Origin: Phormidesmis priestleyi
GTDB lineage: Bacteria; Cyanobacteriota; Cyanobacteriia; Phormidesmidales; Phormidesmidaceae
DNA: 10,827 nt
Reading direction: 5' to 3'
NCBI GenBank assembly: GCA_003242115.1
Contig: QBMP01000142.1
Span: 1 to 10,827, forward strand
Shown: one piece after another, positions 1 through 8,064 of the stretch
How positions within the stretch are numbered: the first letter of the stretch is position 1
Layout of the letters: the number at the start of each line of letters is the position of its first letter
The notes under the pieces: model-generated
Databases searched by the model: none
What the model was told of the DNA's origin: nothing
The model's input: only the letters and a program-made list of their open reading frames with translations
Position numbers and translations under genes: made by a program

Positions 1-3000
1 GTACGGATTGGGCGCTCAGCACATTTGGATTGGCGATCGCTGATTGACCATTGCCATTCGCGGCAGGCGTAGCAAAAATAATCTCTCCCCCACGCCCGTT
101 GATCAAATCACCCAAGGTGCCGCCTTTAATCGTCGCAAACTGCAAGAACTTACCGCCCATTACATCAAAGGTGCGCATCGGATTGAGGTCACCAAACTCG
201 CTGGCGCTCAGCGTTGAGAGCACGACCGTAGATCTGGATAAGGCAGCGGCTTGATAGCCTGCACCGCCGGGGGCGATGCCGTCAATAGTACCGTTTTCGT
301 CGTCAGTAGCGATCGCAATGATTTCACCCACCGTTTCACTGATGCGTCCGCTCAGGGTCGCTTTGATCTGCGTCGTGCCGTTGCCTGGAATAGCGAATAA
401 GTTGTTGCTGTTGAAGCTAACCGTCGGTGCCATCAGCGAGTCAATCACTGTATCGGCTCTAAAGGCCAAGTTCTGAATGCGGGTGTCAGCGCTACGAGGC
501 GCATCGGCCATATCGAAAGGCGTGGTGCTAAAGTTAGCGGCGAAATATTCCGCCAAAGCATCTTGCTCAGAGCCATCGGCGGCAAAGGTCGCTTGGCCGG
601 TTCGGGGGGCGCTATCCGCTTGGGTTAAGTTGACGACATTCGCGGCTGGGCCGGTAGGAAATGGGTAGAGATCGCCGCCAGTGGCCAAAAAGCCGAGGGT
701 GACCATGCGGAAAGTGCGGTTAGGATCACCTACTAACGCGCCGTTTCTGACGATAATATCGGCATCTTTGCCGGTTTCATCGAGCACGACTAGAGACTGA
801 ACGCGGTCATTTGCTGACTGAGTGAGATCAAAGCTGAACTCAATGCCTGCAACTTGAGGAAACCGGCCTTGGGTGTTGCTATCGGCGGCGGTGCTAGCAG
901 CGACCCCATGCTCAATAATCGCAAGGAGCCCGGCGGCGGGAACGGTGGCCAACGTAAGGCCGTTGTTAAAGCTGAGAGCGTTGGCAATGTCGTTTTGTGA
1001 AATGCCACCTGTGGGTTTGACGATGTTACCGTTAGCATCGGTGACGGCTTCATTGGAGAGCCGAACGACGTCGCCAGTACTGCCGGTCGGGACGATGACT
1101 TGGCCAATAGAATCCCGAATGCCGCCGCCGTTTTTGAGCGAGATGATGGTAGTGGCGTCGGTTTGTTTGGCTAAAGCCAAATTTGCATCGGCTGTGAGGT
1201 TACCAAAGTTGGTTTCTTCAATGCGCACACCGCTGCGATCGCCGTTCAAATACACATCGCTCAAGCCAAAGACATTGCTCTCTTTACCGATAATATTGGT
1301 GCGCAGCGCATCGACGATGGCCTGAATTTCAGGATCAACTAGACCCTGCGCATTGAGATCCACAACACCCTGCGCGTCCGTGGCATAGGCTCCGCTCACA
1401 GCCGAGTCGTAGCTACCCGGAATAATGTTGCCATTGGCATCAAAATCTACCACCAATCGGCCAACGTACTTATAGTTGCCGTCAGTATTGACAATTGCAA
1501 TCGGCTTACCGTCAGCATCGGTCGAGAAAATCGGATACTCTCCCTGCTTGGTATCGCCTGGGCGTAGGCGATCATTGTCATCTAGCAGGCGAGTGTTAGA
1601 GCCACCCGCTACAATCACATCGACATTTTTCAGACGAGTAGCGAGTGCTTGCTCAATCGAAATTTGCTGCATGTGAGAGAGCAGCACCACTTTGTCCAGC
1701 CCTGGATTAGCGGCGATCAGCTCATCGACATCTTTTTGAATTTCGGCGGCCAGCGCATCTAGCTGCGCAGCGGTGGGAACGCCATCGAACGGCTGTGGGC
1801 TAATCCCTACATTGCCGGGGCTAGAGAGCGATCGCAACAGAGGAGTGGTGGCACCAACAACGCCAATTTTCTCGCCATTGACATCAATCACAACGCTTGC
1901 GGCGATGCTGTTAGGCTGAGGCGGCTGATCATCGGGCACTACCAAATCCGCCAAGTTTGAATCGGTGCTGAAGTCGAGATTGCTGCTGAGGTAGGGGAAC
2001 TGAGTGCCGGCAAAATTGGCCGGATTGTTTAAGTCAATGTCTATCTGCCCGCGCAGTTCGCCGCCAGGGTTATTTTCGGTATGCAGATTTACATACAGTC
2101 CATCGGCTACCAGCGTCGCCACTTCGGCATCGGTGAGATTGAACGTGCCAGAAAATTGGCCTGCGGTAGTGCTGCCTGTTGTCGGCGTAACGGTCAAGTT
2201 TCGCAAAATTGCGCCATTAGCACCCGCCACACCCGTATGAATATGAACGGCGCTTGCAGGGTTACCTTTGCTGTCAGCACTCCCTACGGTTTTAAGGGCG
2301 CTGGTCAAGCTGCTGTAGGTACCGGCAACGCTCAAGCGATTGCCAGACAGCCGAGCGGTAAATTGGCCAGTAGACGCGGTATCTACCGGTGTGCTGTCAA
2401 TTTCTTGGGCTTCTGCAATCGGCAGGTCTTTGGCAATAATTTCACCCGCAATCAGATCGCGCAAAACGGCGGTGCCAAAGTCAAAGTCGTGATTGCCAAA
2501 GGCTATTGCTTGCATTCCCAATTCGTTTTGAATCAAGATATCAGCGCGCCCTCTGCCACCGTAAATATCGGCGCTGGCTGAAGCAAATAGGCCCGGAATC
2601 AGCGCGTCGCCTGAAGAGAGCAAAAGCGTGTTGGCATAGCCATTTCTAAGCGCGTTGATCACCGCTGAGGCGCGAGGCGCATCGTCTAGCGCTGGAATCC
2701 CGGCTTCTTGGTCAGAGAGGTGCAGTAGCTGCAATCTAAAGGGTTCTACAACAGGCGCAGCGCCTACGGTAAGCCGCGTAATTACCGGGTCATGGTCACT
2801 CGCTCGCTGGCTGCTGTCAGCAAATTCACTGTTGAGATGAACAATGTCTACTTCAGCCTGATTAGCCAAGCTATTAGAGACCAAAATATGGTCTAGCGCT
2901 TGCGAGTTACCTTGAAAAATGAAGCTGTAGCGCTCATCTTCAGGAATGCTGTTGATTAGGTTGGTCAAAATTGGGGCTCCACCCGCTGCGGTGCTTTGAC

Positions 3001-3733
3001 CACTATCGGTGCTGGTCGTAGTGCCTGCCAGAATTTGTAGCGGCGAAACAAACTCAAATTCGTTCATATCGCCGAGTACAACCACATTAGCCGCAGCGTT
3101 TGTCGCTAGCAGGCCATCGACATAGTTGTTCACGGCTTGGGCCTGCTCTCGCCGTTCATTCAGTGAGCCGTTGACGCTGGTGTCTTCTTGTCGAGCTGCG
3201 AAGTCTTGAGAAGTGCCTAATATAGGAGCGCTACCCCCTTTAGAAGAAAGATGATTATTGACCACCGTGACCTCTTCACCATTGAAGGAGAAGGTCGCGA
3301 CCAGCGGCAGACGAGCGCCGCTAAATGGACTGCCTGCACTTTGATCGCCAATCGTTGCCGCCGCCCCGACTTGTGAAACTCGCGCCGAATTGTACAAGAA
3401 GGCGGTGCGAATGTTGCCGCCCGGCTGACCACCGTTCGTGTTGTTGCCGATGAATGTGTTGTCAATGAATGAGTAGTTAGGGCCACCGGCAGCAGCGATC
3501 GCATCTGTCAGTGCCTGTAATGTCGCATTAGCTGCTGTGACGCCATCATCTGCGGAGCCGCTGTTGTCCTGAATTTCTTGCAGGCCAATAATGTCAGGTG
3601 CCTTTAGATTGTTGATGATCTGCTGAGCGATCGCACTCAACCGCCCATCCGCCACATCCGCGTCCCCATCGGCATCGTTGATATCAAGATTCAGCACGTT
3701 ATAGCTTGCTACCGTGAGCTGATTGCGGTTACC
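1..3733 (-). CDS. C-terminal part of giant ExeM/NucH nuclease - 5'-nucleotidase protein (out of frame with its N-terminal part; runs off left edge)
   Basis: This reading frame is open for about 1,244 codons from 3733 to the left window edge and has no good start codon of its own: the first in-frame candidate is a GTG at 3697 inside the nuclease core. Domains in order: an endonuclease/exonuclease/phosphatase domain (about 3720-2780) with its full motif set, SYNVLNLD, LQEIQD, NHLSSKGG, LGDMNEF, LDHIL and SDHDPV (2783-2800); a UshA-type metallophosphatase (about 2740-1450) with LLHLSDQEAG, LSSGD and GNHDFDFG (2474-2497); a CHRD domain inserted inside it (about 2037-2390); a 5'-nucleotidase C-terminal domain (about 1270-650) with NGGGIRDSIG, SQNDIANALSFNN and GRFPQVAG; and a beta-rich tail that may be DUF4114-like. 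By family this would cleave extracellular nucleic acid and release phosphate from nucleotides. The usual DxH of the first phosphatase motif is DQE here, which I believe is a known subfamily variant. Secretion signals, if any, lie beyond the left edge. It is almost certainly the continuation of the 3729-6533 gene. Confidence 0.85.
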
Positions 3734-3734
3734 C
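3729..3734 (-). other. Frame junction: extra G in GGG before TAA
   Basis: On the minus strand the first frame reads CTG ACA CGC GGG TAA and stops. Removing one G gives CGC GGT AAC CGC AAT CAG, which joins LTRG directly to NRNQLTVASYNVLNLD and restores one continuous ExeM-type protein. A +1 slip of the ribosome on GGG TAA C would give the same product. The layout (glycine codon able to re-pair with GGU, a stop, then C) resembles known +1 shift sites such as prfB, but I see no Shine-Dalgarno-like stimulator upstream. A mutation or sequencing error is simpler. Confidence 0.8.
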
Positions 3735-6533
3735 GCGTGTCAGAGTCGAAGCCGCCGCCACCGAGAAGGCTTCAGTCGGCAAAATCTCAAAATTACCAAA
3801 GCTGTAGCCGACAACGCCAGTGACGCCACCGATCAGCGCCCCGACATCGACGCTAGGGAGCGTGAACCCGGGCAAAATGCCAGTGTCTTGATTGATTTGG
3901 AGCCGCTCGGGATTGAAGTCGTTGGGGCTGATGTTGAGGGTAGCGCGATCGCTCAATCCCGTCGCATTCGCCCCTCGATTCGCCACCGCAAAAATCTCCC
4001 CAAACCTATTGGTGCCATTCACCACCAGCAGATCTTCAGCCGTTACCCGCATACCTTCGAGCGATTCAAAGAAGTCAATACCGTCAGTTACCGGATCAAA
4101 TCTGCCAAAGGCATCGTCATCAATATTCACGCTGGGCGGTACCCGACCACCTGCACCGATCATTACCGCAGCCGGTAAAGCATTGCCGCTAGAGAGCACC
4201 GTAATCGTCAAACTACCGCTGATTTGTGTCGTTGAGAGATTGCCCGTACTGACACCACCCGGCGTAAATTCAGATACTGTACCAGCGACGCGCAGCCCAT
4301 CGCCAACCGTCACCGTCGGCGCACTCCCGGTAAACACAAACAGCGCATCAGATGTCGCAATATTGCCATCTCCCGTCAGATCTTGCAGATAAAAGCCATT
4401 ACTGTCTACCGCTGTGACCACACCGCTTGTCACCACCGCCGTATCCGCCAAAACAGAGGTATGCCCCTCGCCCTGAAGGGTATAAATCGGTGTGTCGGTG
4501 TTACCGCCATTACCATTGCCGCCATTGCCGCCATCTTCAGCCACATTCACAATGCCTTTCGTTGCGGTACTGGGGCCTGTCCAAACGCCGTCAATCAGCT
4601 GCAAAGACTGCCCAATGGGTGTAGAACCCGATTCAGCGGCCCCAATATCAGCGCTTACCAAGCCATCGGCGGGGTCACCGACTGCCGTAAAGCTCCCTTC
4701 ATAGCTCAGAAACTCCACCACCGTACCGGCAGGATTCACCAATGCAATTCCGTCAGGGCTGCCGTTTTGAATGCCGTTGCTCGGGTAGTCAAGCACGACG
4801 GTGCCAAGCCCGTTACTTTGACCAGCAACAATGCCTGAAAGCGCTTGCGTGTCATAAACCGCGCCATTATTGCCGTTGTAAAGTACCACTTGCCAGCCGG
4901 TTAAGTCAGTGCCCTCAGTGGCAGTGATTTCAATAAATTCGCCCGTATCCGTGCCGTCGTTATCGTAGTGAAACTCGCTGATAAAAACCGTCGATGCAGG
5001 CGGAACCAAATCGCTTGCTTGATAAATCGCCACCGTGTTGGAACCCTCATTGGCAACGACAAGTAAGGGCTGAGCGTTCGGGCTATCTTCTGCGGCAATA
5101 AAGGTCAATCCTTCGGGGGCAAAGTCGGCATCGCTGCGGACATACTGCACAAATTCAGGCTGACGAGGATTAGACAGGTCGTATACCAATACGCCCCCGC
5201 CAGCTCTTTCTAACCCAACAAAGGCATAGAGCTTACCGTCAATCACGCCAGTAGTCACAGTTTCGGGCTCAGGGCCTTTGTTGTCAGAGCGTGTATCGAC
5301 GGCTGAAGAGCTGCCATCGTTGGCATTGAACAACTCAGGAGCCAGCGCAGCTGTGAGGCGCTCAATTTGATCGCCGCTGTAAAAAACAAGATTGCCTTCG
5401 CTATCTAGCACCGAAAAAGAACGACCGCCGTAGGAGACAATCCGGTCAATATCACCGTCGCCATCGGTGTCACCATCAATTGAAGAAATGGTGAGACGAC
5501 CCAATTCGCTATCGGCAAGTAGGCCATTGGTATTTAGCTTCTGCGCTAGCGCTGGATCGAGCGATAGGCCGCTGCGACCGAAAGAAATCACGTTGCCAAT
5601 ATCTTTGAGGCGAATGGCATCGCCGCGACCGGGCTTGTTGGCATCGCCGCGATCATCGCCTTCATTCGCAATCAGGTAAAAGATTTCACCGTTGGCTTCA
5701 AAGGCAGCTATAGCATCCGGCATATACAAGCCAAATACAGGCTGCGGTTTGATATTGATGCCGCCATCGCGATCGCTCGCATCAATCCCATTGCCAGCAA
5801 GGCTGAAGTCTTTAAGTCCTAACGGTTTAACGCTGGTAACCGTTGCCGTCGCGATATCGACGATCGCTATAGCATTGTTCTCTTGCAGCGTTACAAATGC
5901 TTTGGTGCCATCGGGTGAAACGGCAATATACTCCGGCTCTAAGTCTTGCGCAACGGTCGCATCCGGGAAAATTCTAACGCCGCTGGCCTGTAGGGCTGCT
6001 TTTTGGGCATTAAAGCCTTGAAAATTCGCCGTTGCCACATTGGCTTGGCTGAGGCTATCAAAGTCACCGCTGACATTGATAATGCTAATCGAGCCTTCTG
6101 GATCAATGCTTTCGTCCGGTTCGCCTTCATTGGCGACTAGCACCTTCGTGCCGTCAGGCGTAAAGGTCACCATGTCGGGCAACGAGCCGACGGTGAAAAC
6201 CTTAGTCGCCGCTGGAATATCAGCCGCAGTTGCGATCGCATCAACATTGATGACAGCCACTAAGCCGGGGTCTGTTTTATTGACGGCTTGGATAGCGATC
6301 GCCACCAAACCATTGCGATAAGCAACGCTATTCACCCCCCCAATCGGCACACCATAATCAGCGAGATCAATCGCCACGATCTCTCTCGGTGTCGTTGGAT
6401 CGCTAAACTCCAGCACCTGAAGAACCGTGTCTCCAGAAACTACATACAGAAACTCACGAACATCATCAAAAGCGACAATTTCAGCGCCGATTTGACTGGC
6501 GTAATCACCGATCTGGGTAAGCGGGGAGGTCAT
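3729..6533 (-). CDS. Choice-of-anchor I / lamin-tail / ExeM OB-fold protein, N-terminal part of the giant nuclease-nucleotidase
   Basis: The frame encodes 934 residues from the ATG at 6533. That start is preferred over a TTG at 6563 because MTSPLTQIGDYASQIGAEIV is how this family normally begins and AAGGA lies directly upstream, though unusually close. Residues about 5-505 form a choice-of-anchor I region with repeated beta-propeller-like blades (DMVTFTPDGTKVLVANEGEP, EYIAVSPDGTKAFVTLQENN, YLIANEGDDRGD) and an acidic DTDGDGDID loop (355-363) that looks calcium-binding. Residues about 513-660 resemble a lamin-tail domain (STVFISEFHYDNDGTDTGEF). Residues 667-680 are a Gly/Asn linker. Residues about 683-925 match the OB-fold and N-terminal part of ExeM-type nucleases. 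There is no signal peptide, so a C-terminal secretion signal beyond the window is plausible. The frame stops at TAA 3731-3729 just before the nuclease core, and the homologous sequence continues one base out of frame. It may be regulated by phosphate (see the site at 6587). Confidence 0.88.
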   Translation of the reverse strand: MTSPLTQIGDYASQIGAEIVAFDDVREFLYVVSGDTVLQVLEFSDPTTPREIVAIDLADYGVPIGGVNSVAYRNGLVAIAIQAVNKTDPGLVAVINVDAIATAADIPAATKVFTVGSLPDMVTFTPDGTKVLVANEGEPDESIDPEGSISIINVSGDFDSLSQANVATANFQGFNAQKAALQASGVRIFPDATVAQDLEPEYIAVSPDGTKAFVTLQENNAIAIVDIATATVTSVKPLGLKDFSLAGNGIDASDRDGGINIKPQPVFGLYMPDAIAAFEANGEIFYLIANEGDDRGDANKPGRGDAIRLKDIGNVISFGRSGLSLDPALAQKLNTNGLLADSELGRLTISSIDGDTDGDGDIDRIVSYGGRSFSVLDSEGNLVFYSGDQIERLTAALAPELFNANDGSSSAVDTRSDNKGPEPETVTTGVIDGKLYAFVGLERAGGGVLVYDLSNPRQPEFVQYVRSDADFAPEGLTFIAAEDSPNAQPLLVVANEGSNTVAIYQASDLVPPASTVFISEFHYDNDGTDTGEFIEITATEGTDLTGWQVVLYNGNNGAVYDTQALSGIVAGQSNGLGTVVLDYPSNGIQNGSPDGIALVNPAGTVVEFLSYEGSFTAVGDPADGLVSADIGAAESGSTPIGQSLQLIDGVWTGPSTATKGIVNVAEDGGNGGNGNGGNTDTPIYTLQGEGHTSVLADTAVVTSGVVTAVDSNGFYLQDLTGDGNIATSDALFVFTGSAPTVTVGDGLRVAGTVSEFTPGGVSTGNLSTTQISGSLTITVLSSGNALPAAVMIGAGGRVPPSVNIDDDAFGRFDPVTDGIDFFESLEGMRVTAEDLLVVNGTNRFGEIFAVANRGANATGLSDRATLNISPNDFNPERLQINQDTGILPGFTLPSVDVGALIGGVTGVVGYSFGNFEILPTEAFSVAAASTLTRG

Positions 6534-6586
6534 ATCCTTAATATCTGTGCAAGGCTCAATCAACGTACCAAAGTTCTTTTGGCAGT

Positions 6587-6605
6587 AGGTAAAGAGAAGG
6601 TTATG
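6587..6605 (-). promoter_or_regulatory. Candidate Pho box (two 8-bp direct repeats)
   Basis: On the minus strand two octamers, CATAACCT (6605-6598) and CTTTACCT (6594-6587), are separated by TCT, giving the 11-bp period of PhoB-type sites. The cyanobacterial Pho box, as I recall it, is tandem PyTTAAPyPy(T/A) repeats with 3-bp gaps; each octamer here matches 7 of 8 positions. No convincing third repeat is present. The site ends 53 bases before the ATG at 6533. Phosphate control would fit the nuclease plus 5'-nucleotidase product, but this is inference from two degenerate repeats. Confidence 0.4.
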
Positions 6606-6638
6606 GATACGCCACTATCGAAAGCCTTTATCGAATAG

Positions 6639-6661
6639 TCACAAATGTAAAGCGTTTGTGA
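6639..6661. repeat. Inverted repeat TCACAAA-N9-TTTGTGA
   Basis: Perfect 7-bp arms, TCACAAA (6639-6645) and TTTGTGA (6655-6661), flank a 9-base spacer. It lies about 106 bases upstream of the giant gene's start and could be an operator or a small hairpin. It has no T-run on either side, so it is not a convincing terminator, and its arms face the opposite way from a CRP-type TGTGA-N6-TCACA site. Confidence 0.45.
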
Positions 6662-6676
6662 AGAACAACGCTCTAA

Positions 6677-6847
6677 ACTTGCCCTAAGCTTGCTCACTAC
6701 GCCAAAGCCTCATTTCAGGTGCCCTTTGACAACAACCCAGCCGAACGCGATGTGCGCATGATGAAGCGCAAGCAGAAAATCTCTGGTTGCTTTCGTTCGC
6801 TGCTTGGTGCTCAGCAGTTCGGCTGCCCGCTTATTCCAACACTTTAG
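6677..6847 (+). pseudogene. IS66-family transposase remnant (C-terminal scrap)
   Basis: The plus-strand frame from 6677, just after an in-frame TAA (6674-6676), to TAG at 6845-6847 encodes a short peptide containing [16 protein letters not shown] followed by [11 protein letters not shown]. This is the strongly conserved C-terminal motif of IS66-family (TnpC/DDE_Tnp_IS66) transposases. About 56 codons remain of a protein normally around 500 residues. Similarity fades after LLGAQQF, where the family usually continues with a CRIR-type segment. There is no start codon, no upstream transposase domain and no recognisable IS66 terminal repeat, so this is a dead fragment marking an old insertion or recombination between the two gene groups. 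Confidence 0.8.
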
Positions 6848-6855
6848 CCCGAGTA

Positions 6856-6870
6856 GTTACGTTACGTTAC
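6856..6870. repeat. Triple GTTAC tandem repeat
   Basis: GTTAC occurs three times in perfect tandem (6856-6870), followed by a partial fourth copy, just after the transposase scrap ends. It may be replication slippage at an old insertion scar. No function can be assigned. Confidence 0.6.
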
Positions 6871-6940
6871 GTCATTGTCCAGCGCCTGAGTTCTATCGGA
6901 AGACGATTGAGATTACCTCAATAGTTCGATACTTTTAGAA

Positions 6941-6966
6941 ACAATTAGCGGTAAACGGCTAATTGT
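6941..6966. repeat. Perfect inverted repeat ACAATTAGC-N8-GCTAATTGT
   Basis: Perfect 9-bp arms (6941-6949 and 6958-6966) surround an 8-base spacer, GGTAAACG. It sits 122 bases upstream of the lactonase gene. The symmetry suits a dimeric regulator's operator or an RNA hairpin in a leader. Neither strand shows a T-run after the stem that would make a standard terminator. Confidence 0.5.
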
Positions 6967-7088
6967 AAATGGCGATGCATTTATCTTGGCCCATTTTCTC
7001 AGCTAATTTCACACTCTGTTACTTTGCCTTATTCCTTTGCTTTGCTTGAAAATGAAAAGACACAAAGACGACTGTTGAGGCCACGAAA

Positions 7089-8060
7089 ATGATGCCGAAG
7101 AAGATGCCGAAGATGCCGAAAGTCATTGATACCCTAATTGAAGTACATGATTCGCGTATGGACGATTTAGTGGATGCGAAGACGCCATTAATTCAGCTTG
7201 ATGACAGCTCACAGCACAGCGAAGGGCCGGTCTATATTCCGGGTGATGGTGACAATGGTGACAGCGTGGTGTGGAGTGATGTCAGTGGCGATCGCGTCTT
7301 AAAATGGCAGGCAGGCCAAGTTACTCTTTTACGAGCGTGCTCTCACTTTCAAAACGGCAACGCGATTGATTTGGAAGGGCGCATCGTGGGTTGTTCTCAC
7401 GGCGATCGCGCCATTGTTCGCCAAGAGCACAGCGGAGAATGGCGCATCTTGATAGAGCTCTACCAGGGCAAACGGCTCAACAGCCCCAACGATATCACCG
7501 TAAAAAGCGACGGTACCCTTTGGTTCACCGATCCGCCTTTTGGGCTTACTCAATCAAACCAGGGCTGCGGCGGTGAGCAAGAGCAATCCGGTAGCTTTGT
7601 CTATCGCTTCGACCCGGCTACCAACGAAATTGAGGCCGTCATCACCGACATGACGCGGCCTAACGGCTTAGTTTTTAGCCCCGACGAGAGTCTCCTATAT
7701 GTGAGCGATACGTCCGCCTACGAAGACCCTCATATGTACCACGATATTCGGATATATGACGTAGTTAAAGGGCGGCAGGCAGCGAATGGTCGGATATTTG
7801 CGGTGATTGATCCCGGTCAACCTGATGGGCTCTGCGTCGATAGAAAAGGTAATCTTTTTATCAGCTCTGAAGACAGTGTTCAAATATATAGCCCTGAAGG
7901 ACATTACCTGGGGAAGATTCCAGTGCCTGAGATTTGTGCAAACCTGACCTTTGGACAGAGAGATCAAAAAATCGTCTGTTTATTGCAGCGGGTGGTTCTC
8001 TCTATGCCATTGATCTTAAAACCCAGGGTGTGTCCCTACTTTCTGCTCGCGAGGTGCTGA
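7089..8060 (+). CDS. SMP-30/gluconolactonase-like protein, C-terminus frameshifted
   Basis: As read this is 323 residues of the SMP-30/gluconolactonase/luciferin-regenerating-enzyme family, six-bladed beta-propellers that hydrolyse sugar or other lactones with one divalent metal. The expected metal and active-site ligands are visible: E45 (SEGPVYIPG), N134 (NSPNDITVKSDGTLWFTDPP), N192 (RPNGLVFSPD) and D246 (QPDGLCVDRKGNLFIS). The start has GAGG eight bases upstream; a run of ATGCCGAAG-like units (MMPKKMPKMPK) offers alternative ATGs nearby. There is no signal peptide, so it is probably cytoplasmic. The last 29 residues are wrong: after RDQK the family-like end LFIAAGGSLYAIDL lies in another frame. 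Restoring one A in the A6 run at 7966-7971 gives a 326-residue protein ending at TGA 8066-8068, which overlaps the next start as ATGA. All metal ligands precede the lesion. Confidence 0.88.
   Translation: MMPKKMPKMPKVIDTLIEVHDSRMDDLVDAKTPLIQLDDSSQHSEGPVYIPGDGDNGDSVVWSDVSGDRVLKWQAGQVTLLRACSHFQNGNAIDLEGRIVGCSHGDRAIVRQEHSGEWRILIELYQGKRLNSPNDITVKSDGTLWFTDPPFGLTQSNQGCGGEQEQSGSFVYRFDPATNEIEAVITDMTRPNGLVFSPDESLLYVSDTSAYEDPHMYHDIRIYDVVKGRQAANGRIFAVIDPGQPDGLCVDRKGNLFISSEDSVQIYSPEGHYLGKIPVPEICANLTFGQRDQKIVCLLQRVVLSMPLILKPRVCPYFLLARC
7966..7971 (+). other. Frame lesion in an A6 run within the lactonase gene
   Basis: The read frame GAT CAA AAA ATC GTC departs from the family-like end. With seven As it becomes GAT CAA AAA AAT CGT CTG TTT, encoding DQKNRLFIAAGGSLYAIDLK and continuing to SLLSAREVLKK. 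The restored stop forms an ATGA overlap with the DoxX-like gene, strong independent support for that frame. Possible causes are a one-base deletion, a homopolymer sequencing error, or polymerase slippage on the A run that restores some product. Confidence 0.8.
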
Positions 8061-8064
8061 AGAA

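Larger units (their letters stand above)
6534..7088. other. 555-bp divergent intergenic region
   Basis: No intact gene is visible between the leftward giant gene and the rightward lactonase gene. From left to right it contains a candidate Pho box, an inverted repeat at 6639-6661, a transposase scrap at 6677-6847, a triple GTTAC repeat, and a perfect inverted repeat at 6941-6966. The last 100 bases before 7089 are rich in TTTGC words; GAGG at 7077-7080 is the likely ribosome binding site of the lactonase gene. I cannot place either promoter with confidence. Confidence 0.7.

Noticed and set aside
873..1325. Plus-strand open frame of about 150 codons
   Set aside because: It lies opposite the well-supported 5'-nucleotidase C-terminal domain, has a low-complexity composition and no recognisable domain.
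3217..3504. Minus-strand open frame of 95 codons
   Set aside because: It is an alternative frame within the nuclease domain; the nuclease frame carries all catalytic motifs.
3723..4838. Several plus-strand open frames of 150-166 codons
   Set aside because: All are antisense to the OB-fold, linker and lamin-tail coding region of the minus-strand giant gene and show no family features.
6561..6563. TTG start extending the giant protein by 10 residues
   Set aside because: No ribosome binding site, and the family's usual N-terminus begins at the ATG at 6533.
6639..6661. CRP-type binding site
   Set aside because: The half-sites are TCACA then TGTGA, the reverse of the TGTGA-N6-TCACA order, and the spacing differs.
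6856..6870. CRISPR-like or attachment-site repeat
   Set aside because: The three 5-bp units are directly adjacent with no spacers; this is a simple microsatellite.
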